A DNA stretch of 64,000 nt, taken from assembly GCA_000181795.3 (NCBI GenBank), contig CM012953.1, forward strand, positions 9,222,129 to 9,286,128. The letters are read 5' to 3'. The DNA is from Trichinella spiralis (lineage: Eukaryota > Nematoda > Enoplea > Trichinellida > Trichinellidae). The notes beneath the pieces are model-generated. The model was not told the DNA's origin. It searched no databases and saw nothing but the letters and a program-made list of their open reading frames with translations. Shown here one piece after another: positions 12,871 to 23,080 of this stretch. Each line of letters starts with the position of its first letter. Positions within the stretch are counted from its first letter, which is position 1. Made by a program: the position numbers and the translations under genes.

Positions 12871-13672
12871 TTAATTTGCTTTCCATTTCGAAGTTTTGTC
12901 AACGTAAACTTCCTGAAAATTTTATTTTACTCAAATCATCAACTTGTGCTTTGGAAAAAATAAAATTATCACAAACCTTTTTCCAAATTGGAACTGTTTT
13001 CTTTATTTCATCAATCGCAAATTTCACAGCATCCAAAGTTTCAGCCCTGTGCGGGGCACTGGCTGCCACAATAACTGACTTCTCTTTCACGGCAACATTG
13101 CTGCATAAATAGAAATTAATAAACACGAAGCAAAGAAAAATAACAATAAAAACCTGCATATTATACCCCAAACGATGATGCACGCATATGCGATGAATAG
13201 TTGGCCATTTTTTACGAATTTCAGAGCAGATATTTACGAAAATTTTACACGCCATACTTTCGTACGCTTCATATGCCAAGTAAGCCACGTCAACTTGGTC
13301 ACTGCTTTTTCGTACCGAACCTGTAAAATTGGACATTTCCAACATGCAAATTTCAACAACATGCAACATATAAATATATATATACAACTGTCACGTTAAT
13401 TAAACGTATTTCAATTAAACAGAACGTTTATTTATTCATTTGATTTTTTTCTTTCAAATTTCAATTAAACCTAAATACAGTCAACAACTAACTGATTGAT
13501 TGTACTGAACGCCAAAAGTTAAGCCTTTAGCAAAACAGAAATACTTGCCTACAAATACAGATACAGCTCCATTTTCTTCGTGCGATACAAAATCGACGGC
13601 AGATTCTAAATTGAGCATGTCTTCGGTCAACAAGATCCAGTTTCCAGTATCAAATTCTAACATTTCCTTCAT
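12871..13672 (-). CDS. MOCS2: Molybdopterin synthase catalytic (large) subunit, MoaE/MOCS2B
   Basis: Exons 13672-13549, 13320-13167, 13100-12977 and 12912-12871, 147 residues. It transfers sulfur from the small MoaD-like subunit to precursor Z to form molybdopterin in the cytosol. Family landmarks run in order: GAVSVFVGSVR, YLAYEAYESMA, IRKKWP, HHRLG, VIVAASAPHRAETL, then VPIWKKEVY with the conserved lysines. Intron 1 begins with GC (GTAG|GCAAGT), a known minor donor. Intron 2 (13101-13166, 66 bp) has no stop and keeps the frame, so naive translation inserts 22 hydrophobic residues into the HRLG region. Intron 3 is 64 bp. No MOCS2A-like small subunit with a terminal Gly-Gly was seen upstream, so the bicistronic arrangement of vertebrates is not evident. 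Confidence 0.9.
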
Positions 13673-15947
13673 CTTGATATTCTACTTAATGTTATCTACA
13701 AGCACCGTCATCCAACAATCGAATTCTAAAAGATCAACTTGAACAATGAAAAATATTTTTTTTAATAAATAAATATTTCAACATATACCTCTTATTTTCA
13801 ACAATTCATAATTTCTTCTGATCAAATTGGTATATAAAAGTAATGAAAAGCATAAGCTTAAGCTGAAACAACATACACAATGACACCAACTGTTACAGCG
13901 TGATCTGCTTGGTATGCAAAAGGTCGCACGTCATTGTTACTAATAATGCATAATGAGTGAGAAAATCAAGCAAATAACTAATAATACTTGTTTGCCTCAA
14001 ATTCTATTGGACACCAAAGCCAACAATTGTCATTTTTTAATTATTATTCTTATTTGTACAATAATAATATTATTGTTATTCAACAACGGATGTCTCAATT
14101 GATTGTATTAATGTTTTTTTAAAGTACAATTCCTTTACTTGTCTGTTATTCTCAATGAGAATATCAATAAAATTGTTCAAGTTTTGTTTTGTACTTGCTG
14201 TAACTTAAATTTGTCTTATGAAAATTTTTCAAATGATTTTTAATGAATGTTTAATTTTTTAATCCATTCAACAAAACGCATATGCAAATGGTTCACACGA
14301 ACAATTGTGTCTGCTAAATTAATCGGAATTTAAAATGTCAACATTGTACATTTTTTATCACATTTCAAATTGCACATTTCACTGCAGCGACAAACAAATT
14401 CAGGTTATTGCTAAGATTGAAAATGATAAAAATGTCTTTTACAAAAATGCATTCAAAATGTGTTCAAACATGTCATGCTTTAAGTAAACACTTGTTGTTG
14501 TTTTTTAATTTTCTGATTTATCAGCAAAAATGTTCTGACAGCCCTTCATATAACGTGCAATATAATTGAAAACACTTGTACATAATTGAGAACTAAATAA
14601 AATTTAAAATTTCAGCTTTATGCAGAAGATGTTTTAGCTCACTTTATAATTAAGGTTACAAATTAAGATTTTGTAGCCCTGACAATGAGCATTTTAAACA
14701 TTTTCTCTGGTTGAGCTTAGTCAAGAGTTTGGAATTGATCAATTCCAACATGAGATTGACACTGTCTGTGATTAGATGAACAAAATCCCATTAAACTATT
14801 TTAACCCTTCAACCGCATCATCTTTCAACCAGTGTCATTAGGTAGATGCTTTCTGAACTGCGCATCATTCTTCTTCTACCAGGTGCCGGATGGATCACAG
14901 CTTCACAATTTCACTAACTTGATTGACAAGACATACCAAGCATCAGATGCGGCTTGCACGTCGCAGGACACGACGAACCCGGCAGGGCTTTCTCTGTCAT
15001 GGCGCCATTTCCTGCAGATTATCCTCCATGTCAACCGGCGTTCCGCAAACTGAATTTCTGACCTGATTCAAATAACATGACAACAAGATTGGAAAAACAC
15101 CCCATTTTGCCCCATTTTAAAATTTTCAAGATGAATATCATTATCAACAAAGCTAAACATTTTCATTCATTCAATTCAAATGCTACAGTAGGCAATTTGA
15201 TCCTTAAATCCTTAAATACGTTACAACTCCAGCTTTTTTTCGTTTTCTTTTTTTTGTAATATTTGATGTATCTATTATCACAGGCTAAATGTTTTTTTTA
15301 ACTTCAAATTAAAAACACATCAAAGTGCCTTAAAAATTAAAAGACAACTGATTGAAAATAATTTTAAAGTAAGCTAAAAAAGAATTTTTGCAAAAAATAC
15401 ATAACGTAAACTGCAACTGTGTTCATTATAATTTGCTTACCAGATTACCGTGATGTTAATAGTCAGAAATGTCCACTATAAAGAAGAAAAAAATTCATTA
15501 TTACATTTCTGAATCTGAAACATCGAAAAAATTTTTGAAATATCAGTCATGTAACTTAATTTTCATTTACTGTGGTCACAAAGTTGTTGAATTTTATTAT
15601 TAAAATATTTGCTATAATTATGAAATCTATATTTTGTTGTTTAGAATAATAAACTTTTTGAAATATTTAAATATTTATAAGAATAAGACATATTTGTTCC
15701 TAATTATTAAGCAACAATTGATGATTACATAATCAGTATTGTTTTTCTTTGCACTGTTTGTGGAGTTTGAAATATATCCTTTACATATACATTGGTATAT
15801 AACTATATCATTATTTTTATTCTGTAGAAATTCTTTTTTGTATTAATATTTAGTTTTGTGATGAAGTTGTGTTTTTTTTCTAATTCTTTTTCAGACTAAT
15901 TATTTATTATGTTGAATTTCAGATTGAATTGCAAATTTCTGGAGAAA
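13673..15947. other. Intergenic region with one GC-richer orphan block
   Basis: Mostly simple AT-rich sequence. At 14820-15053 a GC-richer block holds an open frame after an acceptor-like TTCTACCAG (14882), reading VPDGSQLHNFTNLIDK and ending at a stop. No family was recognised and no partner exon found. It may be a transposon or gene fragment. Confidence 0.4.
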
Positions 15948-16991
15948 ATGCTGCTTTCAAAAATGATGGTATGTAATGTGAATTTTTAAACCGTTTTGAA
16001 ATTTTAGTGGTATTTCAGATAAGATGCTTTTCTGCTTCAACGATAGCATGGCAACACGTTAAAGTAGGATCAATGTTTTTAGAGCAGTTCTTTATTTTGT
16101 AAGGTCATCTTTATGCTTCAGATTCCAACAATTATTGGGGGAATTGGTGGAAAGTATGCAACTGCTGTTTACTGTGCCGCTGTGAAATCCAATAAACTGG
16201 ACGCAGTAGAAAATGAAATTAACAATTTTGAGGTGAATTATTGTTTTGTTTGGTGAACTGCGTGAAATGTTTCCTAAAAGCTTTATTCGTTTTATTTATT
16301 AACATTTTATCATATTTCGAAATTTTATTTGGAATTAAGGAAATTCGCATTTCCATTTAAGCTTTCCTTTGTTTACCTTTGTTTTATAGGCAGAGTTGAG
16401 AAAAGATTCAAAATTAAAAATGATTCTTGCTGATCCATTTGTTCATAAAGAAGAAAAGAAAAGAGCAATTGACAGCGCTGCCGAAAAATTAAAATGCAGT
16501 TCCATTACAAAAAATTTTTTTGGTGATTTACTATTTGTTCTGTTTAAATTGATAAATGAGAAAAATTCTTTTTCAGAATTAATTTCGGAAAATGGCAGAA
16601 TGCTAGAAGTTGAGAACATATTGGAATGTTTCAAGAAACTGATGGCTGCGCATCATGGAGAACTGGTGTGCGAAGTTACGTCAGCAAAAGTAATTTTACT
16701 TATAGTTTGATTTTTAAAGTTTTTTTTTAATTTTTAATTTCAGCCTTTAGATGCAAGCACGCAAACGTCTTTATACTCCGTTCTACAAGGTTTCACAAAG
16801 GGTAGTCATAAGCTACATATAAACTATAAAGTAGGTGGATTTTTTTGCGTTGCCATTTTGAATTTTTCGTCAACTAGGTTGATCCTGTATTAATTGCTGG
16901 AATTACGGTTTCACTGGGTGACCACTACATCGATATGTCGGCTGCTTCGAAAATTGATCAATATTCAAAAATAATGGAAAGTGTTTTGTAG
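15948..16991 (+). CDS. ATP5PO: Mitochondrial ATP synthase OSCP subunit
   Basis: Exons 15948-15968, 16122-16232, 16390-16689, 16744-16830 and 16878-16991, 210 residues, the usual length of the family. All introns are phase 0. OSCP sits at the top of F1 and joins it to the peripheral stalk of complex V. Recognisable parts are GGKYATAVYCAAVK near the N-terminus, a central helical block with SENGRMLEVENILECFKKL, HHGELVCEVTSA, and a C-terminal beta part with DPVLIAGITVSLGDHYIDMS. The first exon encodes only MLLSKMM, which starts a short import leader. An acceptor (CAG, 15920-15922) lies before the ATG with no obvious donor. AATAAA at 17029 follows the stop. Confidence 0.93.
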
Positions 16992-17028
16992 TTGTGTTTC
17001 TGGGATGAAGCAATTTTTATCTATCACA

Positions 17029-17034
17029 ATAAAG
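17029..17034 (+). terminator. Poly(A) signal for OSCP gene
   Basis: AATAAA 38 bases after the stop codon at 16991, followed by AT-rich sequence. Confidence 0.6.
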
Positions 17035-17243
17035 TGATAGTGACTATTTGAGTTTCAGTTTGCGCATGTCATTTCTGAAATAAATAGTGGTGAATTCTAT
17101 ACTTTATTTAGTTAATTTATAATATATTTCAAACTCTGTTTAGAGTACAGAGTATATTTTTATTTTGGTTACAGTATTTACAGTAATAATTTATATGGGA
17201 GATCGAATAATAAATGCCATCCTATACTATAAATATAAATAAT

Positions 17244-17892
17244 ACTTCTGCCGGTAGGATGCTCAAGTTCAAATAGCCTGACACTGTTTTAAGATGAGGA
17301 ACAGTGGTCTGTATCAAAATGCAAGACACGGATAGACGGGCATGTGTAAATTGCAGGGAACAATACAACACTTTTAATAACTAACAATCAGGTTCCAATA
17401 CTGACTGTAGTTCTTCAAGCCTCATTCGTCCACGTGACGAATTACGCTTTCTCTGGTTCTTTGTTAAATTGTGATAACTACTGCGTTTAAGCAAATATCA
17501 GTCCGAACAAATATATTGCGTTCGAGTAAAGAAGTTACTTATAGCATCTAAAAATAGCTACTAAATGTTCAAATGAACATTCTAGTTTCTAACAGGGCAA
17601 GACTCACGCTGCAAGCAAGATTGCCTCTTTTCGCTCTTCTGCATCGTCGCGTTGACTTCATTCTTCTTCCGCTGCTCGATCTTCTTTCTTCTCGTCTCTT
17701 CGGCTTCGTTCTTCTCGTTCCCGCGTGCTGCGTTCTACGATTCTCTCGTACCGCCACTCGCACTACCACTGAAGAAAGAAGATGCGGGAGCCGCCCATCT
17801 GTCCGTGTCTTGGATTTTGTTACAGTCCACCGTCCCTCACCTGACAACAGAGTGTCAGGCTATTTGAAATTGAGCATCCGTACCGGCAGAAG
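17244..17892. repeat. Inverted repeat of LTR-end sequence
   Basis: The arm 17244-17343 is the reverse complement of 17788-17892, by eye about four fifths identical with small gaps. Shared blocks include TGTCAGGCTATTTGAA, GAGCATCC, ACCGGCAGAAG and CCAAGACACGGA. The right arm lies just before the primer-binding-type sequence of a BEL/Pao element, so the arms are probably pieces of two LTRs in opposite orientation. Between them is 0.45 kb, including a CT-rich tract (about 17620-17730). Confidence 0.75.
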
Positions 17893-18840
17893 CCAGTTGT
17901 CGGTACATTTTCTGGTCCTTTGAGCCAGATCACGTGAAGCAAACAACCCACGGATGGTGAAGTACTAATGGCTTCAGCTGCCAGAGCAAAGTCGAAGAAA
18001 GAAGAAATCACAGTGAGCCTGAATGGACTTCTGGGAGAACTGGATGAGCTGTGCACGCCTTCGCTGACGCAGACGAGTTAGAGGATCAGATCCCACTGAG
18101 TGAGCGTATATATTTCGAGACCGAGGCACTCCAGATACAGCTGGAGCAGAATTTAGAAAAGGATGGAATGCAGGGGGCAATGGAAGATTGGTCACAGTAT
18201 AGAAAAACTTTCAGACGGCGACGGCCAACGGCTCGCGCTCTGATCCGCCAGCTACGGAAAGAGCAGGAGCAGCGGCCGACGGGTGGCGACAACAGTAATC
18301 TCGGCAGGAGTGCCATGCGGATCGGAAACGGAAAGCTGCTGGAACTGAAACTTCCGCAGTTTTCAGGGGAAGTGCTGGAATTCCCCACCTTCTGGGCCCA
18401 GTTCGAGGCAAGCGTCCACAACAGAAGCGACCTGGATGTCACTACGAATTTTGATTACCTGCTGTCAGGTACGGAAGGGAAGGCGCGAAGCGCCATTGCT
18501 GGAATCCCGCTCACCGCAGCAAACTATACTCATGCTGTGGAGATCCTGAAGACCCGTTTCGAAGTTAGTTGCGCGCGAGCACATCTCAGCTTTGTGGAAG
18601 GCACCAGCGTGCCGTGAGATGACGATGCAGGGCATCCAGATATTGGTGGACGAGCTGATGAAACACCTACGATGTCTCAAGGCGCTGGACAAGGATCCCT
18701 ACACAGGCCACTTCCCCGTGAGCGAGGCCTTGATGCCGATGCTGAGAGAAAAGTTCTCTCCTGCGCTACAGAGTGCGTGGGATCTGAAGGTAGGGTCCGA
18801 TGATGATTTTAAGAAGTTTCTGCAGTTCGCCCAACGGTAG
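17788..18840 (+). mobile_element. BEL/Pao LTR retroelement remnant with broken gag
   Basis: The order is a putative LTR 3' end (to about 17907), then TGGTCCTTTGAGCC (typical leader just after BEL LTRs), then a gag start at 17968. The gag has the DUF1759-type core: KLPQFSGEVLEFPTFW and FDYLLSGTEGKARSAI (about 18345-18490), later GHFPVSEALMPMLREK. The frame is broken: the first segment ends in a stop near 18075 while the homologous frame continues from about 18060, and a stop at 18615-18617 interrupts again before the match resumes in another frame to 18840. No protease, reverse transcriptase or integrase follows and no second LTR was found, so it is a dead 5' fragment. Its GC content is well above that of the flanks. 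Confidence 0.85.
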
Positions 18841-19497
18841 GCGGACTCACTCTTCACGCCCATTGAAGACGGCGTCAGAGAGCCTGAGAAAAGAGTCGAA
18901 CACAGAACCTCCCAGAAGGAACCGCCTCACTTCAAATGGAATAACGGCGGCCGTATTGCGTCGTCTGCTGCGGCAGGGTGGGCGCCGTTCCATCTGGAAC
19001 ATAAACAATTCAAAAGAATTTTATGTTATATGCTAATAAATAATACAATGTTAATAATACGTTGCGAAGTTAGATAACATGTTGCATTAAGCCTAATTTC
19101 ACGTATAGCAGAAAACAGAAGTTCATGAAATGACGTCCGGTTTACAGTAATAATATTTACAAACTTGAACATCTATAATTTACTGTATATTGTTATGTTG
19201 TAAGACTTTAAAGCGCATGTGTTTAAACAATGTTATCTTTTTTCTATGAGCATTTGTTAGCGAATTCGAAACTTTGAAGTCGCAGTGACGGTTTCTATGC
19301 TTTGTTGATCAGTTGAGTAATGCTAAACTCATTCTTATTTTAGGTGACTTTTATGTTAGGTTATATACCTGACATTTGTTTCTAACATTTAAATTTTTAA
19401 GTGTTAAGAATTTTTGATCAGTAGCTCTAAATAGAAACATCGATGTTTATTTATGCGCCCTTATTTTATGATGTTTTAGAAAAGAATTCGATTAGAT

Positions 19498-20185
19498 ATG
19501 ATGGAGAAATCTTGTATTGAGAAAAGAAGAAAAAACGACAGCGCTGAGAAACATATTGATCTGTTTTTTGAGGAGATCGGAGAAGAATTAATATTGGGTA
19601 TATTCAGAATTTTTTGTAATTATGTGAGTTTTTTGTATTTAGATACGATATTTGACGTAAATCATGCTGCTAAACTATCACTGCGTTTATTTCATGGGAA
19701 GCGCAATTTTTTTCGCTATGGGAGAAACAGGTGATTGATGAAGCTTGCGATTTTTGTTTTATTGCTTTAGATTAAAAAAGCTAATTGAGCTATAACATTG
19801 TAATGCGACTTAAGAATGTTACGATTTTGTAGATGAATCATTGTGTAGTAGGTATTAATATTATTTTAAATGGTTTCTTGGATGAAATTTGAATTAGTTG
19901 CAGTTATAGTTACAGAAAGATATTATGAAAGATATATAATTCGTGTATTCAGTGATGGGTACGATGATAAATAAACAGGCTTTGATGTTTTTGTCGACGA
20001 AGTGTCGTTACTGTTTGTACAGATTGCTTCAATTTTAGAACTACGGTTTCCAGAGATAGAAATATAGCTGCTTGGAGGAGTTTTCGGGAAAAGTTTTTGA
20101 AAAATTACAGTGAAAATGAATTGGATGGCGATTCTCGAGGTAGCAGCAGTGAGTTTAATTTGGTTTAATTCTAGCAGAAAGTTTA

Positions 20186-20232
<47 letters not shown>

Positions 20233-21189
20233 TTGTTTACAACAAACAATATTTATTTAAATGCATGCATGTGGTGATGCAAAATAGGAAAGTAATTTTA
20301 GATGAAGATGTGGCTGTTAATTGGCCTAATTCCAGTTCGAATAAAGACGCTATCAATGTGTCAATTCGGCGGAGACGTATTGATAGTTTGACGGATATGG
20401 AAATATGTTCTGATGGACTTGAGTCGACAAGCGAAGATGAGGAAATGTTGAGGGAACAGCTTTTATTATCTAAGTTAGAAAAGCTCAAATCTGAATCTAA
20501 ACATTCAGCAGAACTTGAAGCTTCATTTGGAAATGATAGCTCGGATTCAGAAAATGAGGATACTTTGAGAAGAATATTGCTTGAGACGTTGAGAAATAAA
20601 GTATGTTTTTAAAATAAATTATATTACGTATGATATATGTTATATTGTTTTCTAATGTTTTTTCTAATTATTTTTTAAAATTTATGTAGCACTTTTTATT
20701 TTTTGTATTAAAGTATTGTGCATCTCATAACGATTGTTATTTTAGATAGATCAGAAGCATAGTTCAACCTATTCTCACACTGAGATAGCTGATGACGGTG
20801 TTGCTGCATCATTTTCCAAAGTGGAAAGGAAGCCTTACGTGTACAGTGCAGAGCACAAGAGCAGGAAGTTAAAATTTGTTAAAGTTGCTAGTTTTTCGAA
20901 TTCCAGAAAAGGAATGTCTCATAGTTCGGTGAAGCGTTCTAAAGCAATTTCACTAAATACACAGAGGGCTCATAATTTGGTAGTGAACAAGTATAAGTTG
21001 TGGAAACGATTTTCTTGGGTTGCGTCACATCAAAAGGTCGAACATATTTTCTGTTTATGAAAATTGATTTGCTGTTAAATGCTTGTTTTTCAGCTTTGCG
21101 AATTAATGAAACAGAAACCAGTTATTATTTCCTTGGATGAAAGCGACAGTGAATCGGAACTTGAAGCTGTTAAAGGAGGCAATGTGTAG
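19498..21189 (+). CDS. Uncharacterised acidic/basic protein, probably nuclear
   Basis: Exons 19498-19597, 19643-19730, 20039-20148, 20302-20600, 20746-21036 and 21094-21189, about 327 residues; all phases agree. No family was recognised. The N-terminal 100 residues (from IEKRRKNDSAEKHIDLFF, through VNHAAKLSLRLFHGKR and RNIAAWRSFREKFLKNY) look folded. The middle has acidic, serine-rich runs (STSEDEEMLREQLLLSKLEK, DSSDSENEDTLRRILLETL), then a basic stretch with KLWKRFSWVASHQK. It ends in KPVIISLDESDSESELE, an acidic phospho-type tail common in RNA- or chromatin-linked proteins. The first intron is only 45 bp and in frame. The exon 3 donor was chosen as the stronger gtgagt at 20149. An acceptor (TTAG, 19479) lies 18 bases before the ATG. 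Confidence 0.7.
20192..20231. repeat. (TA)n microsatellite
   Basis: About 20 TA units in the intron of the acidic nuclear-type gene. Confidence 0.95.
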
Positions 21190-23080
21190 TAGATGTGTAG
21201 TAATTTTTTTTAGGTTAATTGAATTTTTAAGCCGTATAAACAATATTTAACCTGTTTAATTGAAATAAAAAACTAAATTTATTTATTACTTTGTTTTTTT
21301 TAGAATTGCTTAGTCAGTCAATGATTATCACAATAAATTAATGTAGTATGTCAGCGCTTTACAGATGCATTAATGACATTCAAGAAAGAGATTCTTTGTT
21401 TCAGTTTTATTTTGAAAAATTGTCTCTTATTAAGATCGAATGTATTGTTTTATAAATACGAAGATTCAAAAATTTAAATGTTCCGAAAAATACGAATGTA
21501 AAATTATATACGATGGTGACGTTGCTTAATCACTGAGCAAATTAATATTTTATGGCAAAGCAATGTTTTTTATTAGTTTTGTGTACTTTTATTTCATAAA
21601 ACAAAATACAGGTAAACGTTTATGAGAGCTTTTCATTTTGCATAATTTCATAACAGCAAAGTTTTCCCGTGGTATACCACAGTATTAGCATTTTATGATT
21701 TCAAACTTGTAATGTCGTAATTATTGAAAAATAGGATATGTATTATAAATGAATTAAATATTTACTGTTTTTTTAATGCAAAATAAAAGCTTCCTTGTGG
21801 TACTTGACATGTTATTCGATTATATAATTTGTTTACAGTTTTCTGAGCTACGGATTACTGTAGCAGCATAAAGATGGTTATTCATAAACTGTATTTTTTC
21901 ATCAATTCGAAAAACCTACGGTGAAAGTATGTTTAAAAATGACTCACATGTAATGTGGCGCCATTTTGCTAAAGTGCAGTTTTGATACAGTTAAAAGTAA
22001 TAAAAATTAGTAAAACAAATATAATCGCATGCAAAATAGCTTGAAGTATTATTATAAACATTTATGGGTGAATTTATCAAAAGCTCAGATAACGCGTTCT
22101 AAACAAAAGAATCAACATACTTTTATGTGACTACAAGAATGTTTGCTCTTTTGAAATTTAAAGTGTCATTTTGTACGGTATTTTTCATTCATTTATTATA
22201 CTACAGCAGTTATTTAAATATCCGCATTTTCATCATTACGAATTTTTTATATATTACAACGTTTATTTTCTTTTAAATTATTAAAATAAAAAATTTTATA
22301 AATTGTACATTTTTATTAAAAAATTACAATTATTTCACTTGTTGATTCAACAAAATTAAACGATATAAATAGAACAAGAATCTAAATAATACTTGAAAAT
22401 CATTATTCTAAGAATGATGACACGTGCTATACTGTTTTTGTTGGTCAGCTTGCGTTAATTGGATTGAACTTTACGGTAGTTTTCTGAGTTTCTCGTTTCC
22501 GTTAAAACATTTCATTTGACTGAAGGTACTGTTTTGTTTTATTGTTTTCCTGATTGTAAATTCATCGACACATCGTTTATGTAGTATAATTTTTGTAATT
22601 TTACTTACGATTAATGTTTGCTTCTTATGATCAATGGCATCTCTCTTAAATTTATTGATCAACTAGGAAAATTTCCAGTTTTTCGTTTTAAATCGTTATA
22701 CGATGTTTGTATTCTTTTTCAGTGCCGGTCTATACGAGGTTCTACCTTGAAAACTATATTATGAAGTTATATATTTCTGATTTGTTTGTCTGTTTTGTTT
22801 TCATTTCTGTTAGTTTTTATTTCTCATTTGTAATTTATTAAACTTTTTTTATATATGCATTTTTCTTAAATATTTTAAAATAGATATTTACCTTTATGTA
22901 CTTTATAGCCTTTTAATGTTTTATTTTTATTTTTTTAGTTTTAAAGAACTTCTTTAAAACATTTTAAACTTTTGTTAATTTTAAGATCACTTCTCGTTTG
23001 AAAGAATTTGATTTCATTTGAGGTGGTCGTTTTTGTGCATAGTCCATCTTTTTCTTCCATTCCTTTCTTATTCTTCCAGG
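21190..23080. other. Intergenic region, no gene seen
   Basis: AT-rich. AATAAA at 21264 probably ends the preceding gene. A pyrimidine-rich stretch ending in CAG at 23077-23079 lies one base before the next start codon. Confidence 0.6.

Noticed and set aside
17573-18056. Several overlapping frames on both strands in a CT-rich tract
   Set aside because: Low-complexity Arg/Ser/Phe-rich translations from the LTR and leader region; no homologous protein sense.
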